From Flavobacterium aquicola (GTDB taxonomy: Bacteria; Bacteroidota; Bacteroidia; Flavobacteriales; Flavobacteriaceae), in NCBI RefSeq assembly GCF_003385115.1, contig NZ_QUNI01000012.1, positions 84,602 through 148,601 on the forward strand: a stretch of 64,000 bases of DNA, written 5' to 3'. Both the position numbers and the translations under genes were made by a program. Of this stretch, positions 56,892-64,000 are shown piece after piece; position 1 is the stretch's first letter, and each line of letters begins with the position of its first letter. The notes under the pieces were generated by a model. The model worked only from the letters and a program-made list of their open reading frames with translations. It was not told the DNA's origin and searched no databases.

Positions 56892-58207
56892 TACAATTCT
56901 TCAATGCTGTCAATTAGAGATAATTCATCAGGTCTTTCATCAGATATTTCAATTTCTCCAAATAATATGTTCTTATCAACACTAGGATTTTGTCTAATAA
57001 TATTAAGAATATTTAAAAAATCTCGAATGACTTCACGAGGGGTTAGAAACTCAGAAGCCCCAGGCTTATTGAATATTTCTTCCATGAATTGTTGAATATC
57101 ATAATCTGAAATATCAATGTTTGTTTTATAGTTAAAATCGAAAATTGCTTTAAGCTTATTAAGTAATACAAATATCTCATTATGATCTAATGGCATTAAA
57201 CGTATTACAGGTTGAGCAAAATCTCTTATTTCCAATGTTTCAAACTTATTTGTTTCTAACCTTGATTTTAAAGCGTGATAGCTAAATAGGCCTCTTCTTT
57301 CGTTTTCTAAAAACTCTCTCGTGCCTGCAAAGTTGAAAAAAAGATTAGCAACTTTTCCTTGAAAACAATCATTGTATATAGTTAGTATTTTTTCATAATT
57401 TTTCTCTCTCATTACAGAAGTAGAGATTTTGTATAGATTTATTGCTTCATCTAAATTAATCATAAATCCACTATACCCCATGCTCACAAACAGTTTGCAA
57501 AAATTTTTGAGCATATCGTAATAATTCAAATCATTGATTATTTCCCTAACTCCTAACTCTTGTTTAGCTTCGGTCTTGGTACGATATTCTCCTTTAAGCC
57601 ATTTTAGTGCATTTCTTCTTAGCTGCTCATCATCTTTGATATAACCTTCATAGTATTTCATTATAACAGTTCCAAAATCAAAACCACCTACTTCAGTAAT
57701 TTTACTAATGGTTTTCATTATACTTTTCTGAATTAAATCTAGATACTGTTCATCTCGGATAGATGTTAAAGAAACTTTGTTTTCTTCAGCAGTTTTGGTA
57801 ATTATTTGTTCAATCCATTTTTCCAGTAAGGTTGGTAAAGCTCCACCTTCTGGTTTTGTTTGAATTGATATATTATCCATTATTGCTGAATAAAGCATTA
57901 CGCCCTTACCATCATTTGAATACAGTCGATTGTCTGGTGTAAAATCGGCATTGGTAACAACAAATTTTTGTTTTAAAGCTACTGTATTGAGCAAGTGGAG
58001 CATAAATGATTTTCCAGAACCGAAGTCACCTATCCAAAACTTGGCCATACTGTGCCCGTTTTTTACATCTTCTAATGCAGTAACAAAGGCTGCAATTTCT
58101 TCTGAACGGCCAACTGTAATATGCTGGACACCTATTTTAGGAACGACCCCGCCTAATAGTGAATTTATTATTGAAGTTGCTTCTTTGGGTTTAATATTAT
58201 CTATCAT
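56891..58207 (-). CDS. DUF2791/BrxD-like P-loop ATPase (Shango SngB-like)
   Basis: This is a P-loop ATPase of the type found in BREX (BrxD) and Shango (SngB), 438 residues. Walker A is GDFGSGKS (60-67) and Walker B is FMINLDEA (D253-E254). The N-terminal block AFVTALEDVKNG followed by KFWIGDFGSGKS and the later GTREFLENERRGLFSYHALKSRL are familiar from DUF2791 proteins. The start overlaps the stop of the TerB-C gene by one base, and its stop overlaps the helicase start in the same way, so equal, coupled synthesis of the three proteins is likely. It may load or regulate the helicase. Confidence 0.88.
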   Translation of the reverse strand: MIDNIKPKEATSIINSLLGGVVPKIGVQHITVGRSEEIAAFVTALEDVKNGHSMAKFWIGDFGSGKSFMLHLLNTVALKQKFVVTNADFTPDNRLYSNDGKGVMLYSAIMDNISIQTKPEGGALPTLLEKWIEQIITKTAEENKVSLTSIRDEQYLDLIQKSIMKTISKITEVGGFDFGTVIMKYYEGYIKDDEQLRRNALKWLKGEYRTKTEAKQELGVREIINDLNYYDMLKNFCKLFVSMGYSGFMINLDEAINLYKISTSVMREKNYEKILTIYNDCFQGKVANLFFNFAGTREFLENERRGLFSYHALKSRLETNKFETLEIRDFAQPVIRLMPLDHNEIFVLLNKLKAIFDFNYKTNIDISDYDIQQFMEEIFNKPGASEFLTPREVIRDFLNILNIIRQNPSVDKNILFGEIEISDERPDELSLIDSIEEL

Positions 58208-60135
58208 TATGCTAAAAGTTTTTGGTAATAATCTTGATTTATAGTGTAATAAGCTTCGTCTTCTTCAATTAAAAGGTCATCAAGACTTTCGAAACATATT
58301 TCATTAATGTTTTCTATTAACTGATTTTTAAAAGCTCCTTTTGATTTGGCAAAAGTTTCAAATTCGCTTTGAAGAATTGAAAAATTATTTTTGGCAAACG
58401 TTTCTAACGTTGAAGTATGGATCGGTTTAAATAACAGTTCTTTTGAATATATTGAAATTGTATGCTCTTCATTACTTTGAACTATATTGATTTCAATTTG
58501 TTCTTCTATTTTTATTTTATCATCTAAATCTTCTGAACTATCATCTTTTAAGTATTCATTTAATAGTTCCACAGTGCCTGAATGTTGTTGTTGCACTTCT
58601 TTAATTAATGATTTATCCAATTGGATTTTTTTTCGTTTTACAGCGTAGAGTTGAGGTACTGAATTAATTGCTTTCTCAAAATCCTTATCATTAATAAAGT
58701 CATTTACTATTGCTTGAAAACCCTCAACTTGTTCATCATTTTTAAAAAGACTTTTTTGGATTGTTTTTGTAAGTTGTTTATTATCGAAAGTTACAGATTT
58801 TAAGTCATGGTACAAATAATGAATATACAATAGCAATGCAGTTTCTTGATTGTACTTCGCTATAAACTTAGAAGCTTCGAAAAAGATATTCTCAACTGAG
58901 GGGTTTTCTTTGTTTAGTTTTCCTAACTCAATAATTTGATCCATAAACTCTTTGGAGTTATTATTGAAATTAGAGCTAATTTCTTCAAATTTAGTTTTCC
59001 ATCTTGTTGTGTTCTGAATATTGAGTTTTATCTCTGTTTCTTCATCCGGTAAATTAATTTTTGAAATTAATTCTAAATGAATCTGAGCAACTTTATTAAT
59101 TAGCTTTGTTTCAAATTCTTCTTTTGCTTCTAACGATGATGCATAGGGATCAATAGTTATTTTTCTTTTATGTCCAAAGTGCTCTCTTACTGTGTTTTCG
59201 CAAAACTTGAAAATATTAGTATGAAACTCATTTTCGCAAGAATGCATGGCGTGTTTGTAATTGTTACTGCCTTTCCTATATCTAAAATGTTTTCTAACTA
59301 CAACGTCTGCAATTTCATCAAACTCTTTTTCAATTGATGAGTTATTATCAATATATATCTGCTCCAAATTTTTCATTGTTGCTAGATAAAGTTTAATTAT
59401 TTCAATGCTGCAATATTCAATATTTACAAAATTATTACTCGAATACCATATTTTATCTAAAACATTAGTTTCGTCCTTTGTGAGGTTTAATATTTTCTTG
59501 TATTTGTTTCTCCATTCAAATGTCGAATAATTAACTTGGGTATATTGATAATCATAGTGATCTTCCCTCAATCTTGCAACGCCATCAGTATCTCCGACCT
59601 GTTCCATTTTTTTAATTAGAAAATTTATTGTGTACGTTTTAGTTTTAGGATAATGATTACCCAAAATTTCTAATTGTGATTCAAGTTGGGCAACCTTTTT
59701 GTGTTGATCAAATTCATTTAACAAATCAAAAAGTAAAATAAACGCATAATTAGTATTTCCTTCTAAATCTAAAAATTGACCGTTCAAAAATTGAGTTTTA
59801 TAATATTGATAAAACTTTTTTTGGTTAGATGTAGCATAATTAATTTCTGAATAAGAATAAACATAACTATGAGACCAATATGGAACTTTTGATTCTAATC
59901 CATAATCTGAATCAATTCTATGAGATTGCGAACCTACATCTATGATTGAGTCGTCATTTTTTGAACCAGATCTAGTTACAGAGACATTGATAGTGTGCGT
60001 TCTATTAATAGAGGAAACCTGATTTGTTCGTTGATTTTTCGCTATATCATAATAATTTACTTTTTTTGGTTCCGGTTTCTTTTTACCTACCGAAGCAAGA
60101 ACAATTATTATAAGGATTATAATTACTATTGTCAT
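58207..60135 (-). CDS. Membrane-anchored TerB-N/TerB-C-type protein (Shango SngA-like)
   Basis: This 642-residue protein starts with one hydrophobic segment (about residues 3-18) followed by a lysine-rich stretch, so it is probably held at the inner membrane with a cytoplasmic body. The last 170 residues match TerB-C in style: SLFKNDEQVEGFQAIVNDF, KRKKIQLDKSLI, and the acidic close LDDLLIEEDEAYY. The region about 75-230 is compatible with TerB-N (VPYWSHSYVYSYSEINYATSNQKKFYQYYK). I see no clear metal-binding TerB core between them. It lies between the TerB-BRCT gene (6 bases away) and the ATPase gene (1-base overlap). It most likely plays the part of the TerB protein of Shango. Confidence 0.78.
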   Translation of the reverse strand: MTIVIIILIIIVLASVGKKKPEPKKVNYYDIAKNQRTNQVSSINRTHTINVSVTRSGSKNDDSIIDVGSQSHRIDSDYGLESKVPYWSHSYVYSYSEINYATSNQKKFYQYYKTQFLNGQFLDLEGNTNYAFILLFDLLNEFDQHKKVAQLESQLEILGNHYPKTKTYTINFLIKKMEQVGDTDGVARLREDHYDYQYTQVNYSTFEWRNKYKKILNLTKDETNVLDKIWYSSNNFVNIEYCSIEIIKLYLATMKNLEQIYIDNNSSIEKEFDEIADVVVRKHFRYRKGSNNYKHAMHSCENEFHTNIFKFCENTVREHFGHKRKITIDPYASSLEAKEEFETKLINKVAQIHLELISKINLPDEETEIKLNIQNTTRWKTKFEEISSNFNNNSKEFMDQIIELGKLNKENPSVENIFFEASKFIAKYNQETALLLYIHYLYHDLKSVTFDNKQLTKTIQKSLFKNDEQVEGFQAIVNDFINDKDFEKAINSVPQLYAVKRKKIQLDKSLIKEVQQQHSGTVELLNEYLKDDSSEDLDDKIKIEEQIEINIVQSNEEHTISIYSKELLFKPIHTSTLETFAKNNFSILQSEFETFAKSKGAFKNQLIENINEICFESLDDLLIEEDEAYYTINQDYYQKLLA

Positions 60136-60141
60136 CTATAA

Positions 60142-61023
60142 CTAAATTAGGTCATCAATAATATCTGAAAAATCAAATTCATGGATCATTGTAATTGTAT
60201 GGCCACCTTTTCTTAGACTTAAAGCTTTTTCTACTTTTCGCCCATAACAGGAAAATGCCCAAGCCGGATTTCCATTATCTCCAACAATTAGATAATCCGT
60301 TTTCTTATTAACGCTATCAGTGGGAATTCCCCCAAGTTTTTTAATCTGATTTTGCAAGGTTTCTCTATTACCTCTCTTTAATACTCCTGTAATGCAGAAT
60401 GTTTTTCCTTGGAAATTCACATTTGGTTCACTTGTACAAAGACCTGAAATATTTACTTCTGATGTTTCCGACTCAATTCTTTCTTGCAATTTTGAATCTT
60501 GCAATTTCACAAATTGCTTAAAGTAAGCTTTTAGAACTATTCTTTCTTCCTCATCAATTTTATTATCTGATAATATAGATAATATCAGGCTTCTAATCTC
60601 ATCATAAGGATAATAAGTGTTTAGATGCTCATTTTCTGAAAGCCAAGTATTTAATTCAAATATCTCCTTATCACTGATGTCTCCATCTGATAATATTCCA
60701 TGACAAATCCCTTGTAAAGTTTGAAGATCAGAAGTTACAGCATTATAATAATAATTATCACTTTCGTATTTTTGGCATAACCAAAATAGATCCTCTATAG
60801 TTTCTTTGGGTGGAATTTTATTAGAAATTGTTTCTTCAATAATCGTCATAAACTCATTAAAAGGATTGCGATTGATCAATCCCTTATGTGAAGTTACCCA
60901 CTTCCCGAGTTCATTAATTTCTTTTTCATTTACTTCATTATCTGAATTAATACCCAATAAAATCCCTTTAAGAGAACTAATCGCTTTGTCTGCTTGAGAT
61001 TTTGAAGTGTAGATCTTCAACAA
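60142..61023 (-). CDS. TerB-like repeat and BRCT domain protein, first gene of the Shango-like operon
   Basis: This protein of 293 residues combines two features. In the N-terminal 175 residues, three helical units each carry an acidic TerB-like loop: GINSDNEVNEKE (about 24-35), GILSDGDISDKE (109-120) and ILSDNKIDEEE (150-160). The C-terminal part (about 203-286) is a BRCT domain like that of bacterial DNA ligase: FQGKTFCITGVL, then KKLGGIPTDSVNKKTDYLIVGD and YGRKVEKAL. BRCT domains bind phosphopeptides or DNA ends. The gene is 6 bases upstream of the TerB-C gene and is probably the first of the operon. It is not part of the three-gene Shango system as I know it. It may supply the TerB core that the 642-residue protein seems to lack. 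Confidence 0.8.
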   Translation of the reverse strand: MLKIYTSKSQADKAISSLKGILLGINSDNEVNEKEINELGKWVTSHKGLINRNPFNEFMTIIEETISNKIPPKETIEDLFWLCQKYESDNYYYNAVTSDLQTLQGICHGILSDGDISDKEIFELNTWLSENEHLNTYYPYDEIRSLILSILSDNKIDEEERIVLKAYFKQFVKLQDSKLQERIESETSEVNISGLCTSEPNVNFQGKTFCITGVLKRGNRETLQNQIKKLGGIPTDSVNKKTDYLIVGDNGNPAWAFSCYGRKVEKALSLRKGGHTITMIHEFDFSDIIDDLI

Positions 61024-61079
61024 TTCATCATCAATATTATTTATAATTGTATTTTTTAGCTTATGTAGTTAAACAAAAG

Positions 61080-61118
61080 AAACTATATTTAATTTAAAAA
61101 TTTAAATATAGTTTTTTT
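61080..61118 (+). terminator. 13-base-pair hairpin with T run
   Basis: aaactatatttaa (61080-61092) pairs perfectly with ttaaatatagttt (61102-61114) and is followed by more T to 61118. The T run is on the plus strand, yet no plus-strand gene precedes it. It may shield the operon from antisense transcription or act in its leader. Confidence 0.6.
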
Positions 61119-61490
61119 ATGCCTATTTTAATTTTTTAGTCGTTTTAAATTGTTTTTTAGATATTAGCTTTATCCAAATATTAGGATATGTGGTGAAAAG
61201 CTAGAGAAAAGTTTAGTTCTATTTTTGAATAGTTGGTTGTGTAGTTCAACGCAAAATTAAATAGTCCGTTGCTACCCAGAAATTTATCTAAGAGAATGTT
61301 TAGGAGCAAAGAGAATCGATATATTATGTATATATAAGTGTTTTAAAAAAGCATAATTGAAATAGACTTCGAGTTATAATTGATGATAATTTTAATAGTG
61401 AATGTAGTGGAAGATAAAAAGAAGTAAATCATAAGCTATGTTATAATGTACTTGTATGAGATAGAGCATATAAAAGAAGTGCTCTTGCTA

Positions 61491-61520
61491 TTGTAGATAT
61501 TAAAGTATTTAATACCTTTG
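61491..61520 (+). promoter_or_regulatory. Consensus Bacteroidota promoter of the Fic operon
   Basis: TTG (61491-61493), a 19-base spacer and TACCTTTG (61513-61520) match the TTG / TAnnTTTG promoter of this phylum. The first ATG starts at 61525, only four bases after the element, so the transcript should begin at or next to the start codon, giving a leaderless mRNA. Confidence 0.7.
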
Positions 61521-61524
61521 TAAA

Positions 61525-61737
61525 ATGTTAGTTACTAGACAAGACATAATTATATTAAAAAATTTATCAACAACTAAAGATCTCGTAGCTGTTGATACAA
61601 TTCCAAGTACCTTTAAAAGAGATTTCCAATTATTCTTTTTTGGGAAGACTTTTTTAAAAAAGGATAATATTTTGTTTGCATATCCTCATGATGTAAAAAA
61701 ATGGACGCGTTTCATGTTTAATAAGTATAACGGATAA
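61525..61737 (+). CDS. Small protein of unknown function upstream of Fic
   Basis: This predicted protein of 70 residues has no family I recognise. It is rich in Lys, Phe and hydrophobic residues (QLFFFGKTFLKKDN, WTRFMFNKYNG) and has no signal peptide. Support for it being real is the consensus promoter exactly in front of its ATG and its position 10 bases before the fic gene. It could be a partner or antitoxin of the Fic protein, but the Fic protein seems to carry its own inhibitory helix, so this is only a guess. Confidence 0.55.
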   Translation: MLVTRQDIIILKNLSTTKDLVAVDTIPSTFKRDFQLFFFGKTFLKKDNILFAYPHDVKKWTRFMFNKYNG

Positions 61738-61747
61738 TTTTTAGTCT

Positions 61748-62542
61748 ATGCTTCCAGACTATTTGTTAAACTTTAATTTAGCCCTTTTAAAATTCCAAGA
61801 AAAATTTCCGAGAGATAATTGGTCAGTAGAATTTAAGGATTCATTAGTTAATGATTATTCTTTTTATTCTGCAAGGGTTGAAGATTCTAAACTTCAATAT
61901 GGCGACACAATTCGTTTTTTGAATAATGAAAGCGTTCGTGGTATTAATTTAGACTCATTACTCGGAATCTCAGAACATCAATCAGTTTTAAAAAATCTTC
62001 TCGAAAATTTTGAGAATTTCGAGCTTACAGAAGAGATGATTAAAAAAATTCATGGTTCTTTAATGAGTTCACCATTAGCATGGGAAACTGATTTTAAACC
62101 TGAATTAGTTGGAAATTATCGTAATGTTCCAACGGTCGGTTCTAGGCAGCCTTTTTTTGAAGACAAAGAATATTCTCCTCATTATAATTTAGAAATTATC
62201 ATGACGACATATGTAGATATGTTTAATGCTAGATTGGAGGATATTGATAATTCAGTTTTTGAAAAGCATTTATTAACACGTATAGCTTATTTTCATAATA
62301 AATTTTTAAATGAAATACATCCTTTTGCGGATGGCAATGGTCGGGTTTGCAGAATTATAATAGGTGCTGTGTTGATGATAAATAACTGTCCGCCAATTTT
62401 TCCAGAAATAACTAATCAGGAACAACAAATGGAATATATCTCAACTATCATTGAATGTGAAAAGAATAAAAATGATTTTGCTCTCATTGAATATTTTGCA
62501 AAAGGTATGAGTAATTACATACTCAATCGATTAAATGATTAG
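61748..62542 (+). CDS. Fic-domain protein, class II (N-terminal inhibitory motif)
   Basis: This is a Fic protein (264 residues), of the family that transfers AMP or other nucleotide parts to target proteins. The active-site motif is complete: HPFADGNGRVCR from H191. Near the N-terminus, SARVED (S41-E45) followed by SKLQYGDT fits the inhibitory helix motif SxxxE(G/N) of class II Fic proteins, with Asp in place of Gly/Asn. The protein would therefore be self-inhibited. A Fic N-terminal-type helical region links the two. It lies next to the Shango-like operon and a helicase fragment, so a role in phage defence or stress is possible. The target is unknown. Confidence 0.88.
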   Translation: MLPDYLLNFNLALLKFQEKFPRDNWSVEFKDSLVNDYSFYSARVEDSKLQYGDTIRFLNNESVRGINLDSLLGISEHQSVLKNLLENFENFELTEEMIKKIHGSLMSSPLAWETDFKPELVGNYRNVPTVGSRQPFFEDKEYSPHYNLEIIMTTYVDMFNARLEDIDNSVFEKHLLTRIAYFHNKFLNEIHPFADGNGRVCRIIIGAVLMINNCPPIFPEITNQEQQMEYISTIIECEKNKNDFALIEYFAKGMSNYILNRLND

Positions 62543-62630
62543 AAAAATTACAAGAACAGTATTTTGAGATTTTTATGTATGTTTTTTTGAAATATCATGT
62601 AATTGAAAAATACGCTAAGATGCCTAGTAT

Positions 62631-63968
62631 TTAAGTTTTAGGTTTGGAAATACCTATTATACAAGCTGAAACCATCTCGTCTAAAGTACTTGAGAATTGG
62701 CAATTTTCGAGCAGCCAATCTAATCGTTCTGGTGTTATTTTTACGTTTGAAAAGTTGAGATCTCTTAAGGTGTAGATTTTCCTCCTTCTTGTTTGCATAG
62801 CCTTTAATTTATCCAATTCAGGAATTAAGATTGTTAACCATAAATCTGCGAAGTGGTCAAGATCAACGTATTCTTCTTCGGCATTTGATTTGAACAGATT
62901 AATTAGCTTTTCACACTTTTCCTTGTCGGCATGTATAACAGTGGTGTTCTGGTATTTTTTAAGTATGGTTTCGCCTTTTTCTAGTGCACGTTTCTTTTTC
63001 CAAGGCAATAAATTTTTCTCTTCCCTTCGGAGTTTCTGGATAATTTTAGTCATTTCTGATGTAGTGTCTACTTCATTCCATTTCCGTTGTATGATATTGT
63101 CTTTAACTAAATAGACTTTTAATTTATTAGTGATTTCTGAAAAATCAGTATGACCTTTGCCTTTCTCGTCTATGAGGAGCCATTTGGGACTTCTTGTAGT
63201 ACTCCCTCTAAAAGCAAAAAAACACCAATTTGAGTCTGATTCAACAAAACTTATAGCTGTTTTTACTGTCGCATCTACATCCTTGTACATTTCATACGTT
63301 TCGTGATCTATCAAAGCTCCTGGGCCTTCGATCAGACTGTATAAATATTGGGTGCTGTCTTTTACTCCATCCCATTCATGTTCTGTTGCCGTATATTCAT
63401 TAAAAGCATTAATTATATTTTGAGTATTAAAGTCATCTTTGAGATATTTCTCATATATCGTTTTTGGTATTTCTACATTATTTCCAATCAAGTTTTCAGT
63501 AACCATCAAAGTGTCAATCATTCTTTTATCCCCTTTTAAGGAAAAAGCTTCTGAATCATCGGGCCATAATACAGTAATCTGCTCATGTTCACAATCCATC
63601 CTTTCCAATCTACCGATGCGTTGCTCAATGATTCGTAGTACGCTAGGCATATCTAAGAGTACCAGACAGCTTGCATCTTGGAGATTAATACCTTCTGACA
63701 TGGCATCTGAACACAAAGCGATGAGTTTTTCATCGGTAGCTGCGCCTAGTGCAAAGTTTTCCATAACTTGATTTCGGTTTGTTTTATTATGTCCAGCTGC
63801 CACAATTGATCGTACTTTGCTTTGTTTGTCAGTAATTAGTTTATTGAGATAATCTAGAGTGATAACGGTCGAATCGAACGCTAATATTTTATTGGTCTCA
63901 GATTCGGGTTTAAAACCCTGCAATTTATTGCAGTACTTTAGTAATGCGAAAAAATCTTTACCTTTAGA
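62631..63968 (-). pseudogene. Superfamily 2 helicase C-terminal part, broken or truncated
   Basis: The frame encodes the second RecA-like domain and C-terminal region of a SNF2-like helicase. Motif V is seen in LCSDAMSEGINLQDAS and motif VI in IIEQRIGRLERMD; about 300 residues of unknown function follow. Homologous-looking sequence continues upstream of the first possible start (TTG at 63923): KDFFALLKYCNKL. It then meets an in-frame TAA at 63971-63969. All three minus-strand frames have stops within the last 40 bases of the window, so no intact frame enters from outside. Motifs I to III must lie beyond the edge or be lost. A frameshift or nonsense mutation is the simplest explanation. Confidence 0.7.
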
Positions 63969-64000
63969 TTATGAGCACAGATTTAAGAAAAGGTTCGCAT

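Larger units (their letters stand above)
61024..61524. other. Non-coding divergent gap, 500 bases
   Basis: This AT-rich stretch lies between the minus-strand TerB-BRCT operon and the plus-strand Fic genes. It holds the hairpin at 61080-61118 and the promoter at 61491-61520. A TAATTTTG element on the minus strand at 61259-61252 could serve the defence operon but lacks a -33 TTG. I see nothing else. Confidence 0.4.

Noticed and set aside
54759..61023. BREX type 2 system
   Set aside because: The ATPase and helicase resemble BrxD and BrxHI, but no PglX methylase, PglZ phosphatase or PglW/PglY gene is present. The TerB gene points to Shango instead.
1..64000. CRISPR arrays, rRNA genes, complete tRNA genes and insertion sequences
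   Set aside because: I saw no regularly spaced repeats with unique spacers, no rRNA sequence, no intact tRNA cloverleaf and no transposase or integrase gene. The only repeats found are protein-module repeats and short operator-like pairs.

Overview
The window is low-GC DNA from a member of the Bacteroidota, most likely a Flavobacterium or a close relative. The evidence is several SusC/SusD pairs, type IX secretion (T9SS) C-terminal sorting domains ending in short basic tails, lipoprotein signals, and promoters of the TTG-N18/19-TAnnTTTG type. The assignment rests on gene content only.

Bases 1-54276 hold three adjacent polysaccharide utilisation loci (PULs). Locus A (1-21811) has a SusC (5' end outside the window), a SusD and a SusE-like lipoprotein, then a basic-secretory-protein-type metallopeptidase and five large glycosidases: GH76, GH31, GH43, GH43 and GH31. 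Four of these carry T9SS sorting domains and many accessory modules (beta/gamma-crystallin, ricin-type lectin, SusE/F-like, PA14). Locus B (21979-37925) has an AraC regulator divergent from a phosphomannose isomerase and a ROK sugar kinase, then SusC/SusD/SusE-like, two GH76, a GH92 and an MFS transporter. This fits alpha-mannan uptake and conversion of mannose to fructose-6-phosphate. Locus C (38037-54276) has an AraC regulator divergent from SusC/SusD/a surface lipoprotein, two paralogous clan GH-A enzymes, GH26 mannanase, GH130, an SSS-family symporter, a decayed GH3 gene, a GH5 mannanase and a LacI regulator. This fits beta-mannan use. Together the loci look like a mannan specialisation covering alpha-mannan (fungal or yeast wall mannoprotein) and plant-type beta-mannan.

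Bases 54277-64000 are visibly more AT-rich and look like an accessory or defence island. On the minus strand lies a tightly coupled four-gene operon (61023 to 54759). It encodes a TerB-like/BRCT protein, a membrane-anchored TerB-C-type protein, a DUF2791/BrxD-like P-loop ATPase and an Lhr/BrxHI-like helicase. The last three match the gene set of the antiphage system Shango (SngABC). The leading TerB-BRCT gene appears to be an extra component and is the best candidate for something undescribed. Next come a small unknown protein and a class II Fic protein behind a consensus promoter that predicts a leaderless mRNA, and then a superfamily 2 helicase fragment that is cut off by stops in all three frames near the window edge.

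Smaller signs of evolution include a GH3 pseudogene reduced to its two ends, an orphan piece of T9SS sorting domain behind the first GH31 gene, tandem duplication of the GH43-ricin genes, and paired direct repeats in the regulatory regions of loci B and C.
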